A stretch of DNA of 64,000 nucleotides from DATLGB01 sp963726825 (lineage in GTDB: Bacteria > Actinomycetota > Thermoleophilia > Solirubrobacterales > Solirubrobacteraceae), in assembly GCA_963726825.1 (NCBI GenBank), contig CAVSDT010000002.1, positions 1,798,001 to 1,862,000 on the forward strand, given 5' to 3'. Every line of letters begins with the position of its first letter. Position 1 is the first letter of the stretch. Under the pieces are notes generated by a model that worked only from the letters and a program-made list of their open reading frames with translations, ran no database searches and was not told the DNA's origin. Shown piece by piece: positions 11,015 through 19,931 of the stretch. A program made the translations under genes and the position numbers.

Positions 11015-13003
11015 TTGACCTACTTCGTCACTGGCGCGACGGGCTTCATCGGCCGTCATCTGGTCGAGGAGCTGCTGGACCATCGCGAGGGCGACATCCA
11101 CGTCCTCGTGCGGGAGGGCTCGCGCGACAAGCTCGACGCGCTGATGCCCGGCTGGGCCCAGCACGGCGACACGTCGCGCATCAAGCCCGTGACGGGCGAC
11201 CTCGGAGAGGACGAGCTCGGGCTCTCGGACGCGGACAAGCAGCTGCTGGAGGGCGTCGACCACGTCTTCCACCTCGCGGCGATCTACGACATGACCGCCG
11301 ACGACGAGCGCAACGTCGCCCTCAACGTCGGCGGCACCGAGCACGCCGTGGCGCTCGCCAACGCCGTCGGGGCCAAGCACTTCCACCACACGTCCTCGAT
11401 CGCCGTCGCCGGCGAGTACAAGGGCCACTTCACCGAGGACATGTTCGACGAGGGCCAGAAGCTCCCGTCGGCCTACCACAAGACGAAGTTCGAGTCCGAG
11501 CGCACCGTGCGCAAGGACCTGACCGTCCCGTGGCGCGTCTACCGGCCGGCGATCGTCGTCGGCAACTCCAAGACGGGCGAGATCGACAAGATCGACGGCC
11601 CGTACTACTTCTTCAAGGCGATCCAGAAGGTCCGCGCGATGCTGCCCCCGTGGGTGCCGCTGCTCGGCCTCGAGGTCGGCTGGACCAACGTCGTGCCGGT
11701 CGACTACGTCGCCGCCTCGATGGACCACATCGCCCACAAGGACGGCTACGACGGGCAGGCGTTCCACCTCGTCGACCCCAAGGGCCAGCGCGCGGGCGAG
11801 GTCATCAACCTGTTCGCGGGCGCCGCCCACGCGCCGAAGATGGCGCTGCGCATCGACAAGCGCATGACGGACATGCTGCCCAAGGGCGTGCTGTCGATGG
11901 TCATGCAGCTGCCGACGCTCAAGGACATCCGCAAGACCGTCCTGGCCGACCTCGGGATCCCGGACGAGGTGATCGGGCACATGGGCCTGGTCCCGCGCTT
12001 CGACGCCCGCGACACCCTGCGCGCGCTCGAGGACTCCGAGATCGAGCTCCCGGAGCTGTCGGACTACGCGTGGCGGCTGTGGGACTACTGGGAGCGCAAC
12101 CTCGACCCGGACCTGTTCAAGGACTCCTCCTTCGAGGGCGCCGTCAACGGCAAGACGGTGATCATCACGGGCGCCTCGTCCGGCATCGGGCAGGCGGCGG
12201 CGATGAAGATCGCGCGCGCCGGGGGCATCCCGATCCTCGTCGCCCGGTCCAAGGACAAGCTCGACGAGGTCAAGCGCGACATCGAGCGTGCCGGCGGCGT
12301 CGCGTACACGTACTCCTGCGACATCGCCGACAACGACTCCGTCGACGCGTTCTTCGAGCAGGCGTTCGCCGACCACGCCTCGATCGACATGCTCGTCAAC
12401 AACGCGGGCCGGTCCATCCGCCGCTCCGTGGCGCTGTCCTACGACCGCTTCCACGACTACGAGCGCACGATCCAGCTCAACTACCTGGGCACGATCCGGA
12501 TGATCATCAAGCTGCTCCCGCACATGCGCGAGCGGGGCTCGGGCCACATCGTCAACGTGAGCTCGATCGGGGTGCAGACCAACCCGCCGCGCTTCTCCGC
12601 CTACGTGGCCTCCAAGGCGGCGCTGGACGCGTTCACCCGCGTCGCCTCGACGGAGACGATCGGCGACAACGTCACGTTCACGACCATCCACATGCCGCTG
12701 GTCAAGACGCCGATGATCGCCCCCACGAAGATCTACGACTCGTTCCCGACCATCACGCCGGACGAGGCCGCCGACCTCGTGTGCGAGGCCATCCGCGCGA
12801 AGCCGAAGCAGCTCAACACCCGGCTGGGGACCTTCGGCGAGATCGCCTACGCGGTCGCCCCGAAGGCCGTGGACCAGATCCTCCACATGGCCTACAAGGT
12901 GTTCCCGGACTCCGCGGCCGCCAAGGGCGAGAAGGACCCGGGCGAGCACGCGTCGGGCGAGGCGATCGCCCTGGCCCACCTGATGCGCGGGGTCCACTGG
13001 TAG
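11015..13003 (+). CDS. two-domain fatty acyl-CoA reductase (alcohol-forming type)
   Basis: A 662-residue cytoplasmic or membrane-associated fusion of two short-chain dehydrogenase domains. The N-terminal extended-SDR reductase domain (about 1-360) starts with the NAD(P)-binding motif TGATGFIGRHLVEEL and has a YHKTKFE-type active-site Tyr/Lys. The C-terminal classical SDR domain (about 375-640) has TGASSGIGQ, NNAGRSIRRS and YVASK. The plan, the linker YWERNLDPDLFKD, the stretch MPLVKTPMIAPTKIYDS and the ending MRGVHW match from memory the Marinobacter alcohol-forming fatty acyl-CoA reductase (Maqu_2220, about 661 residues) and the mycobacterial AcrA1/FcrA type. It reduces long-chain acyl-CoA to fatty alcohol, a precursor of wax esters. 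The start is TTG with GGGAGG upstream. No wax-ester synthase was seen in this window. Confidence 0.9.
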   Translation: MTYFVTGATGFIGRHLVEELLDHREGDIHVLVREGSRDKLDALMPGWAQHGDTSRIKPVTGDLGEDELGLSDADKQLLEGVDHVFHLAAIYDMTADDERNVALNVGGTEHAVALANAVGAKHFHHTSSIAVAGEYKGHFTEDMFDEGQKLPSAYHKTKFESERTVRKDLTVPWRVYRPAIVVGNSKTGEIDKIDGPYYFFKAIQKVRAMLPPWVPLLGLEVGWTNVVPVDYVAASMDHIAHKDGYDGQAFHLVDPKGQRAGEVINLFAGAAHAPKMALRIDKRMTDMLPKGVLSMVMQLPTLKDIRKTVLADLGIPDEVIGHMGLVPRFDARDTLRALEDSEIELPELSDYAWRLWDYWERNLDPDLFKDSSFEGAVNGKTVIITGASSGIGQAAAMKIARAGGIPILVARSKDKLDEVKRDIERAGGVAYTYSCDIADNDSVDAFFEQAFADHASIDMLVNNAGRSIRRSVALSYDRFHDYERTIQLNYLGTIRMIIKLLPHMRERGSGHIVNVSSIGVQTNPPRFSAYVASKAALDAFTRVASTETIGDNVTFTTIHMPLVKTPMIAPTKIYDSFPTITPDEAADLVCEAIRAKPKQLNTRLGTFGEIAYAVAPKAVDQILHMAYKVFPDSAAAKGEKDPGEHASGEAIALAHLMRGVHW

Positions 13004-13016
13004 CCCCCACCACCGC

Positions 13017-13068
13017 GACCTAAAGGCGCGGAGGTGTCGCTGCAGCGACACTTCCGCGCCTTCTGATC
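13017..13068 (+). repeat. 52-nt palindromic repeat, copy A
   Basis: The arms AAGGCGCGGA and TCCGCGCCTT enclose GTGTCGCTGCAGCGACAC, which forms a nearly perfect hairpin. It aligns without gaps to copy B (53121-53172), with about 42 of 52 positions identical by eye. It encodes the last residues and stop codon of the DUF559 protein and sits 13 bp after the reductase stop, so it may also terminate that gene. Confidence 0.8.
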
Positions 13069-13946
13069 AGGGCGGACATGATCTGCTCGGCCACCAGCGC
13101 CGGGCTCCGGACCAGGTCCGCGTGGACGAACCGCATGACCTCCCACCCGTGCGCGGTGATCTCCCGGTCCTTGGCGCGGTCGTCCTGGGCCGCAGACCAG
13201 GTGTCGTGGCTTCCGCGGTCGTCCGTCTCCACCACGAGCCGGACGTCCGGCCACGCGAAGTCCGCTCGCCGGCCGCCGATCGGCACCTGCGTCGCCGGCA
13301 GCGGGACGTGGTAGCGGACGCAGATCCCCAACAGGAGCTCCTCCGTGCCGTCGCCGACGTCGCCCGGGACGTAGCGCTCGAGCACCACCCGGAGGCGGTT
13401 CTCCCGGTTGGCGCCGGGCCGGCGCGGCCCCATCGCGGCGTGCACCGCGAGCAGATCGAGGCGATGGAGGCGCTCCGCCTGGCGCACGGCTCGGGTGAGG
13501 CCGCGGGCGTCGAGCACGCCGGCGAGGTCACGGAGCGTTCGGGTGAGGGTGGTGACCGGGAGCCCGCCCCGCCAGACGACGTCGTCCGGTGTGAGGCGAT
13601 CACAGCGGTGCAGGACGATGCCCGCCCGCTCCCGGCGGCCGGTCTGCGTCGGCACCGCGACGTGGACCGGCCCGCCCGTGGCGCCGATCACCCCCCACGC
13701 CGCCGCGGCACTCACGTCGGCGAGGGCACCGTCCGGTTGCGTCGCTGTGGCGGCCCTCCACCGTCCCTGTGGGGCGAGCACCGGCCGCCCGACCGCGTAG
13801 ACGCCCGTGTGGATCCGATGGAGCACCGCGACGGCGACCCGGTGGCGGATGGCGGCCTGGCTGAGGCCGAGCGCATGGAGCTCGGCGGTGGTGAGCACCC
13901 AGTGGCGGGCGGCGGCAGCGGTCAGAAGTCGCGCATGTGTCGTCAT
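13020..13946 (-). CDS. DUF559 (Vsr-like endonuclease fold) protein with AbiEi-type N-terminal domain
   Basis: A 308-residue protein. Residues 1-60 look like the winged-helix AbiEi antitoxin-type domain (LTTAELHALGLSQAAIRHRV, then HRIHTGVYAVG). The middle part is Arg-rich. The C-terminal DUF559 domain (about 200-295) has the PD-(D/E)XK-like pattern ADFAW followed by LVVETDDRGSHD and then a GWEVMRFVHADL segment, as in Vsr-type nucleases. Nuclease activity is inferred from the fold. The start is ATG 13946; two in-frame GTG codons lie just upstream. Start and stop both fall in copies of a 52-nt palindrome, so the last residues (TPPRL) are encoded by the repeat. It is convergent with the acyl-CoA reductase gene. 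It may be a mobile or selfish gene. Confidence 0.8.
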   Translation of the reverse strand: MTTHARLLTAAAARHWVLTTAELHALGLSQAAIRHRVAVAVLHRIHTGVYAVGRPVLAPQGRWRAATATQPDGALADVSAAAAWGVIGATGGPVHVAVPTQTGRRERAGIVLHRCDRLTPDDVVWRGGLPVTTLTRTLRDLAGVLDARGLTRAVRQAERLHRLDLLAVHAAMGPRRPGANRENRLRVVLERYVPGDVGDGTEELLLGICVRYHVPLPATQVPIGGRRADFAWPDVRLVVETDDRGSHDTWSAAQDDRAKDREITAHGWEVMRFVHADLVRSPALVAEQIMSALIRRRGSVAAATPPRL

Positions 13947-13971
13947 CACCACACATAGGCGCCTTTAGGTC
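13920..13971 (-). repeat. 52-nt palindromic repeat, copy C (diverged)
   Basis: Read on the minus strand it begins GACCTAAAGGCGC. It keeps ATGTG at positions 16-20, CGACACA at 30-36 and CGCG at 39-42 of the 52-nt element, about 33 of 52 positions in all. The arm closest to the gene has diverged and now forms the start of the DUF559 coding sequence. Confidence 0.55.
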
Positions 13972-13991
13972 GAAGTTCGCCCCCCCCCCGC

Positions 13992-14861
13992 TCAGCCCAG
14001 CATGACCCGCCGCGGGTCGATCGCGGCGCCCCGGACGCGCACCTCGAAGTGGAGGTGGGGGCCGGTCGAGAAGCCCGTCGAGCCCGCCAGGCCGACGCGG
14101 TCATGGCCCGTCACGCACTGGCCCCGCCGCACCGACAGCGCCGAGAGGTGCGCGTACATCGTCGTGACGCCGAGGCGGTGCCCGATGACGACGAGGTTCC
14201 CGTAGCCCCCGGCGTCCCAGCCCGCGAAGACCACGCAGCCGCGGCCCGCGGCGCCGATCGGGGTCCCCGTGGCGACGCCGTAGTCGCGGCCCGGGTGCCA
14301 GGTGTTGGCCCGGGCGCCGAAGTTCGAGGTGACCGGCGCGGCGACCGGGGCGTAGAAGCGCAGCGGCGTCGAGGCGAGCGGGCCGGTGAGGGCGCGGCGG
14401 GTCGCGGGCCCCGCGACGCCGTCGGCCGGCAGGCCCGCCCAGCCCTGGAAGCGCCGCACGGCCGCGCCGACCCGCGGGCCGAAGCCGCCGTCGATCGGCC
14501 CGCTGGGGAAGCCGTGGCGGGCGAGGAGGAACTGCATCGCGGCGACGTCCCAGCCGCGGGCGCCGGAGCCGATCGCGCGCCGCCCCCACCCCGGCCGGCC
14601 GCGGTGCTTGAGCGCCCGCCGGGTCGCGGGACCGGCGACCCCGTCGGCGGCCAGCCCGTGTCGGCGCTGGAACCGGCGCACGGCGGCGGCGGTGCCGGGG
14701 CCGGGGACGCCGTCCACCGACCCCCCGTAGAGGCCCTCGGCGCGCAGGGCGACCTGGAGCGCCGCCGTGTTCGCGCTCGGAGCCGCAGACGCACGGTCTG
14801 CCGTGATCCCGCCCACGACCAGCACGCACGCGACGGCGAGGATCCCCCGCCATGACGCCAT
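13992..14861 (-). CDS. secreted M23 peptidase with two peptidoglycan-binding domains
   Basis: A 289-residue exported cell-wall enzyme. A signal peptide (about 1-28, ending DRASA) is followed by two PG_binding_1 domains (about 33-88 and 100-160, each with VDGVPGPGTAAAVRRFQ-like sequence and DGVAGPATRRAL). The LytM/M23 domain follows at about 175-289. Zinc ligands are visible in TWHPGRDYG and in GPHLHFEVR, so the domain looks like an active endopeptidase that cuts peptide cross-bridges. ATG 14861 was chosen because it gives a clean signal peptide; a TTG seven codons upstream is possible. A run of ten C residues lies at 13980-13989, just after the stop. Confidence 0.88.
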   Translation of the reverse strand: MASWRGILAVACVLVVGGITADRASAAPSANTAALQVALRAEGLYGGSVDGVPGPGTAAAVRRFQRRHGLAADGVAGPATRRALKHRGRPGWGRRAIGSGARGWDVAAMQFLLARHGFPSGPIDGGFGPRVGAAVRRFQGWAGLPADGVAGPATRRALTGPLASTPLRFYAPVAAPVTSNFGARANTWHPGRDYGVATGTPIGAAGRGCVVFAGWDAGGYGNLVVIGHRLGVTTMYAHLSALSVRRGQCVTGHDRVGLAGSTGFSTGPHLHFEVRVRGAAIDPRRVMLG

Positions 14862-14931
14862 ACGCGGGGCAGCTAACCGCAATCGCCTTCATCGTCGTGC
14901 AACGGGGGTTGCACGGCGTCCGGCGCCCGAG

Positions 14932-17034
14932 CTACGCGGCTGCCTCGCTCGCGCGCGCCATCAGCTCGCGCTGCACCGAGCGCGGCTCCTCATCCCCGCG
15001 CTCCCGGCGCCGCCACTCGCCGTCGGGGCCGAGGTCCCACGAGTGGGTGTTGTCGGCGAAGGACCGCTCGAGCACGTCGATGATCTCCGCGCGCAGCTCC
15101 GGCCGGTCGACCGGGGCGAGCAGCTCGACGCGCGTGTCGAGGTTGCGTGGCATCAGGTCCGCGGACCCGATCCACACCGCCTGGGTCTCCCCGCGGTCGA
15201 ACGCGTAGATGCGGGAGTGCTCGAGGAAGCGGTCCACGATCGAGACGACGCGGATGTGCTCCGACAGCCCTTCCACCCCGGGCTTGAGGCAGCAGATGCC
15301 GCGCACGTTGAGGTCGACGGGCACCCCGGCCTGGGACGCCTCGTACAGCGCCCGAATGCAGGCGCCGTCCACGAGGGAGTTCATCTTCATCCGGATGTGC
15401 GCGGGCTCGCCGGCCTTGTGGGCCTCGACGGTCCGCTCGATCTCGCGCAGGATCCCGTCGCGCATCGCGTCGGGGGCCACGAGCACGCGGCGGTAGCGCG
15501 ACTGGCGCGAGAAGCCGGTGAGCCCGTTGAACATGTCCGCGACGTCGGCGCCGATGGCGTCGTCGCAGGTGAACAGGCCGAAGTCCGTGTACAACCGCGC
15601 GGTCTTGCGGTGGTAGTTGCCCGTCCCGACGTGGACGTAGTGGCGCACCCCGTCGCCCTCACGGCGCACGATGAGGATGCACTTCGCGTGCGTCTTGAGC
15701 GCGGGCAGGCCGTAGACGACGTGCACGCCGGCCTCCTCCAGCTTGCGCGCCCAGCGCACGTTGGCCTGCTCGTCGAAGCGCGCCTTGAGCTCCACCATGC
15801 AGACCGCCTGCTTGCCACGCTCGGAGGCCGCGATCAGGGCGGGGATCAGCGGCGTGTCGTCGCTCGTCCGGTACACGGTGAGCTTGATGGCCAGCACGTC
15901 GTCGTCGGCCACGGCCTGCTCGAGCAGCCGCTGCACCGAGGTCGTGAACGACTCGTAGGGATGGTGGACGAGGATGTCCTGGTGGCGCATCGCGCCCATC
16001 ACGTCGGGCAGCTCGTCCTCGTCGGGCTGCAGCTTGGCCTGCGTGACGCGCGACCAGGCCGGGTCGCGCAGCTCGGAGAAGCCGCTGACGCCGTAGACGT
16101 CCCAGAGATCCCCGAGGTCCATGAACCCGTCGACCTCGAACACGTCCTGCTCGGTGACGCCGAGCGCCTGCACGAGCTGGGAGCGGATCCGCGACCCCAT
16201 CCCCTTCTCGACCTCGAGCCGGACGACCTCGCCGAAGCGGCGGCGGCGCAGCTCGGTCTCGACGGCCTTGAGCAGGTCGTCGGCCTCGTCTCCGACGGTG
16301 AAGTCCGCGTCGCGCGTGACGCGGAACGTCGCGTGCTCGACGATCTCCATCCCGGCGAACAGGCGGCCGAGGTGGGCGGCGATGACCTCCTCGACGGGGA
16401 TGAACGCGCAGCCGCTGGGCAGCGGGATGAAGCGCGGGAGCATCTCCTTCGGGACCTTGACGCGGGCGAGCATCTCCTGGTCGGTCTCGGGGTCGCGGAC
16501 GATCACCGCCAGCGACAAGGAGAGGTTGGAGATGTACGGGAAGGGGCGGCCGATGCCGACGGCCAGCGGCGTCAGGACCGGGTAGACCTGGCGGCGGAAG
16601 TGCTCCTCGAGGCCGACGCGGTCCTCGTCGGAGACGTCCTCGAGGTGCACGATGCGCAGGCCACGCTCGTCGAGGGCGGGGACGAGGTCATCGCGCAGGC
16701 AGGCGGTGGCGCGCCGCTGCTGGTCCTTGGTCACCTCGCGGATCTGCGTGATCGTCTGGGCGGCGTTGAGGCCGTCCTTGCCCGGGGAGTCGACCCCGGC
16801 GTCGACCATGTCGTGCAGCCCCGCCACGCGGACCATGAAGAACTCGTCGAGGTTGGAGGACCAGATGGCGAGGAACTTCAGCCGCTCGAGCAGGGGCGTG
16901 GACTCGTCCTCGGCGAGCTGCAGGACGCGGTCGTCGAACTGCATCCACGAGACCTCGCGGTTGAAGAACGTGTCCGGGCGCCCGAACTCCCCGGGGGCCG
17001 GCCCGAAGTCCTGCGGTGCTTGGCTGAGCGTCAT
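14932..17034 (-). CDS. ppk1: polyphosphate kinase 1
   Basis: A 700-residue enzyme that reversibly transfers the gamma-phosphate of ATP onto polyphosphate. The N-terminal domain begins with FFNREVSWMQFDDRVLQLA, typical of the family. The phosphohistidine is predicted at His468 in YVHVGTGNYHRKTARLYTDF, which matches the conserved motif around E. coli His435. Length fits the family (about 690-720). The start ATG overlaps the end of the upstream CHAD gene (ATGA). CHAD proteins bind polyphosphate, and a Ppx/GppA phosphatase lies further upstream, so this is a polyphosphate synthesis and turnover cluster. Confidence 0.96.
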   Translation of the reverse strand: MTLSQAPQDFGPAPGEFGRPDTFFNREVSWMQFDDRVLQLAEDESTPLLERLKFLAIWSSNLDEFFMVRVAGLHDMVDAGVDSPGKDGLNAAQTITQIREVTKDQQRRATACLRDDLVPALDERGLRIVHLEDVSDEDRVGLEEHFRRQVYPVLTPLAVGIGRPFPYISNLSLSLAVIVRDPETDQEMLARVKVPKEMLPRFIPLPSGCAFIPVEEVIAAHLGRLFAGMEIVEHATFRVTRDADFTVGDEADDLLKAVETELRRRRFGEVVRLEVEKGMGSRIRSQLVQALGVTEQDVFEVDGFMDLGDLWDVYGVSGFSELRDPAWSRVTQAKLQPDEDELPDVMGAMRHQDILVHHPYESFTTSVQRLLEQAVADDDVLAIKLTVYRTSDDTPLIPALIAASERGKQAVCMVELKARFDEQANVRWARKLEEAGVHVVYGLPALKTHAKCILIVRREGDGVRHYVHVGTGNYHRKTARLYTDFGLFTCDDAIGADVADMFNGLTGFSRQSRYRRVLVAPDAMRDGILREIERTVEAHKAGEPAHIRMKMNSLVDGACIRALYEASQAGVPVDLNVRGICCLKPGVEGLSEHIRVVSIVDRFLEHSRIYAFDRGETQAVWIGSADLMPRNLDTRVELLAPVDRPELRAEIIDVLERSFADNTHSWDLGPDGEWRRRERGDEEPRSVQRELMARASEAAA

Positions 17035-17628
17035 GCCGGGGTCTCCTCGATGGCCACGGCCTCGTCGTACCCGTCAGGGCGCTCGGTCACGGCGAACTCG
17101 AGCCGTGCCCGGAAGCCATCGCGCTCGAGCTCGAGCCAGCGGGTGGTGAAGCGCGGCGAACAGCAGGTCGCGACGGGCGCGCAGGTGGACGCCGAGGCCG
17201 ACGAGGCCGGCGTAGGCCGCCCGCGTCGGGGCCCCGGCGAGCGCCGCCGGCTCCAGGTCGTCGAGCTGCGCCGCCGCACCGGCGCGGCCAAGCGCCCGGG
17301 CGTCGCCGACGATGGCGGCCGCGAGGGCGGCGTCGACGTCCGCGACACCCTCGTCGCAGTCGTGGATGTCGCCGAGCACGGACTGCAGGCCCTTGACGAC
17401 CTTGATGGCCTGCTTGGCGTAGGGCCCGAACAGCGGGTGGAAGACCTCGAGCCCGTAGCGCAGTCGCTTGGCGGCGATGCGCATGTCGTGCAACGTGTCG
17501 ACGGCCTCCGGGTCGGCGGCCGTGGGCATGAACGCGCACAGCTCGTCCAGGCGCACCTCGAGCAGCCGCTGCGCCTGGTCGGCCACGGGCCCGGCGGGAT
17601 CGAGGCCCTTGACCTTGCGCGCCTTCAC
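17031..17628 (-). pseudogene. CHAD domain protein B, with an apparent frameshift near its 3' end
   Basis: A CHAD (conserved histidine alpha-helical) protein, a family of alpha-helical domains that bind polyphosphate and inorganic phosphate. GTG 17628 gives VKARKVKGLDPAGPVADQ, a normal N-terminus for this type. The conserved LHDMRIAAKRLRYGLE and GDIHDCDE follow. Near 17155-17165 the good reading frame changes: the current frame reaches a stop at 17074 with poor codon use. Skipping one base continues as FTTRWLELERDGFRARLEF and ends in ATGA overlap with ppk1. The corrected length is about 199 residues. Either one extra base is present in the assembly or the gene is truncated. It overlaps CHAD gene A by GTGA. 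Confidence 0.75.
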
Positions 17629-18095
17629 GACGGCACCGCGGCAAGGGCCTCGAGGCGCCCTCCCAGGTCGCGCTCGTGCAGCTCGCGCAGCGTCTCGGCG
17701 AGGACGACGTTCCCGGCCGCCTGCCGCTCGGCGGCGAGGGCGAGGAGGTGCTCGACGCCCGGACGCTGGTCGGCGGGAACGGCGGTGGCGAACGCCTGCA
17801 GCCGCTCGAGCTGCACGTCGGGGTCGCGCCGCTCGCCGAGCGCGTCGGCGAGGCGCTTGACGTCCGTGAGCACGTCCTTGTGCGCCTTCGCGTCGAAGCA
17901 GACCGCGAACACCTCCAGCACGGCCCGCAGCCGGCGTGACGCGACCCGCATGTCGTGCACGCGCGCGATCTCGCCGGTGTCGAGCACCCCGTCGCCGTGG
18001 GCGAGGAGCTCCCGGGCGCGCACGGCGACGGCACGCCGGCCCGCGTCCACGAACGACTCGGCGGGGTCGATCGGAACGGGCTCCGCCTTCGCCAT
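17625..18095 (-). CDS. CHAD domain protein A
   Basis: A 156-residue helical protein with the CHAD pattern. RVHDMRVASRRLRAVLEVF carries the conserved His and basic residues expected to bind phosphate or polyphosphate, followed by GERRDPDVQLERL. It is about half the size of a typical CHAD protein (about 300 residues), so it may pair with CHAD protein B, whose GTG start overlaps this stop. The ATG at 18095 has TAGCCT ending 6 nt upstream and no Shine-Dalgarno, which suggests a leaderless transcript starting the CHAD-CHAD-ppk1 operon. Confidence 0.82.
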   Translation of the reverse strand: MAKAEPVPIDPAESFVDAGRRAVAVRARELLAHGDGVLDTGEIARVHDMRVASRRLRAVLEVFAVCFDAKAHKDVLTDVKRLADALGERRDPDVQLERLQAFATAVPADQRPGVEHLLALAAERQAAGNVVLAETLRELHERDLGGRLEALAAVPS

Positions 18096-18101
18096 GGGGC
18101 A

Positions 18102-18107
18102 AGGCTA
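18102..18107 (-). promoter_or_regulatory. TANNNT -10 element (TAGCCT) for the CHAD-ppk1 operon
   Basis: TAGCCT on the minus strand, 6 nt before the ATG at 18095. Transcription would start at or next to the start codon. No clear -35 or ribosome-binding site was seen. Confidence 0.5.
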
Positions 18108-18173
18108 GACCGGCGGGGCGCCAGGATGTCAACGCGGTGTGAAGGGCGCGAGCGGGCCGACCGCACGCCGTCC

Positions 18174-19058
18174 TCACGCGGCGAGCTCGAGGCAGACGCC
18201 CTCGCGCAGGCCGCCGCAGCCGAGCTCGAGCGGCAGGTCGAGTCGTCCGGCCAGCGCCGCCAGCAGGAGCAGACCGGCCGGCAGCAGCCGCACGCGCTCG
18301 GCCTCCAGTCCGGTGCGCCGCGCGACCTCGGCCGCGGGCGCGCCCGTGAGGGTGGCGACGGCCGTGGCGACCGCTGCGGCGTCCAGTCGGCCTCCGGCGA
18401 TCGAGGCGAGGGACGCGGCGCTGCCGCCGACGGCGAGGGCTCGCGTGGCGGCGGGGGGATCGACCGCGCGCAGCGCGCGCTCGACCGCCGCGCGCACGAC
18501 GGCGAGCTCCGCCGCGGCCGGCGGGTCCGACCGCAGGTGCGCGTCGGTGAGCGCTCCGGACCCGGTCGGCACGGACACGCACCACTCGACGCCGCCTCCC
18601 GCCGTCCCGATCGCGAGCTCGGTCGACCCGCCGCCGACGTCGACGACGGCCACGCGTGCGCCGCCCGCCGGCGCAGCCCCGTCCCCTCCTGTCGCGGGCG
18701 GGGCGGTGGCGGTCGCGCCGCGAAACGCCAGGCGGGCCTCCTCCTCGCACGGGAGGACCTCCACCGGCACGCCCGCCGCGGCCTCGATCGCGGCGCACAA
18801 CCCCGCGCCGCCGCGGGCGTCGCGGACGGCCGCCGTGGCCACGACGCGCAGGCGCTCGGCGCCGGCGCCGCGGGCGGCGGCCACCTGCTCGGCGACCCCG
18901 GCGGCGACCGCGGCGGTCACGTCCTCCCCCGCGCGCAGCGCGCGACCGAGGTGGGTGTGCGTCTTGTGCGCCAGGATCTCGCGCGGCAACGCGCCGACCA
19001 CGTCGGCCACCAGCAGCCGCGTGGTGTTCGAGCCGATGTCCACGACGGCACAGCGCAT
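18174..19058 (-). CDS. Ppx/GppA family phosphatase (exopolyphosphatase)
   Basis: A 294-residue enzyme of the acetate/sugar-kinase/Hsp70 fold that removes phosphate from polyphosphate ends or converts pppGpp to ppGpp. The first phosphate-binding loop is VDIGSNTTRLLVAD near residue 6, and the second, VVDVGGGSTELAIG, is near residue 140. Length is that of the short Ppx form. The start is ATG 19058; the open frame upstream is antisense to the ABC gene. It lies 78 bp upstream of the CHAD-ppk1 operon on the same strand, so synthesis and breakdown of polyphosphate are encoded together. It is divergent from the ABC exporter with 15 bp between start codons. Confidence 0.92.
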   Translation of the reverse strand: MRCAVVDIGSNTTRLLVADVVGALPREILAHKTHTHLGRALRAGEDVTAAVAAGVAEQVAAARGAGAERLRVVATAAVRDARGGAGLCAAIEAAAGVPVEVLPCEEEARLAFRGATATAPPATGGDGAAPAGGARVAVVDVGGGSTELAIGTAGGGVEWCVSVPTGSGALTDAHLRSDPPAAAELAVVRAAVERALRAVDPPAATRALAVGGSAASLASIAGGRLDAAAVATAVATLTGAPAAEVARRTGLEAERVRLLPAGLLLLAALAGRLDLPLELGCGGLREGVCLELAA

Positions 19059-19073
19059 ACGCTGAAGCGCATC

Positions 19074-19927
<854 letters not shown>

Positions 19928-19931
<4 letters not shown>

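Larger units (their letters stand above)
13016..13972 (-). mobile_element. candidate small mobile unit: DUF559 gene between palindromic ends
   Basis: The DUF559 gene is bounded by a perfect 14-bp inverted repeat, CGACCTAAAGGCGC, at 13016-13029 and its complement at 13959-13972. Each end extends into a copy of a 52-nt palindrome: 13017-13068 is a full copy, and 13920-13971 is a diverged copy in the opposite orientation. The gene's start and stop codons lie inside these copies. The palindrome occurs alone at 53121-53172 with a 7-bp flanking direct repeat. No target duplication is visible at this locus. Mobility is inference. Confidence 0.5.

Noticed and set aside
9188..13051. A 1287-codon open frame on the minus strand opposite the second secreted paralogue and the acyl-CoA reductase
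   Set aside because: It is antisense to genes with clear domains. Its residues are Gly/Arg/Asp/His-rich, which is typical of the antisense frames of high-GC DNA.
13980..13989. A run of ten C residues after the M23 peptidase gene
   Set aside because: A homopolymer in non-coding sequence between two stops. It could be a sequencing artefact and has no supported function.
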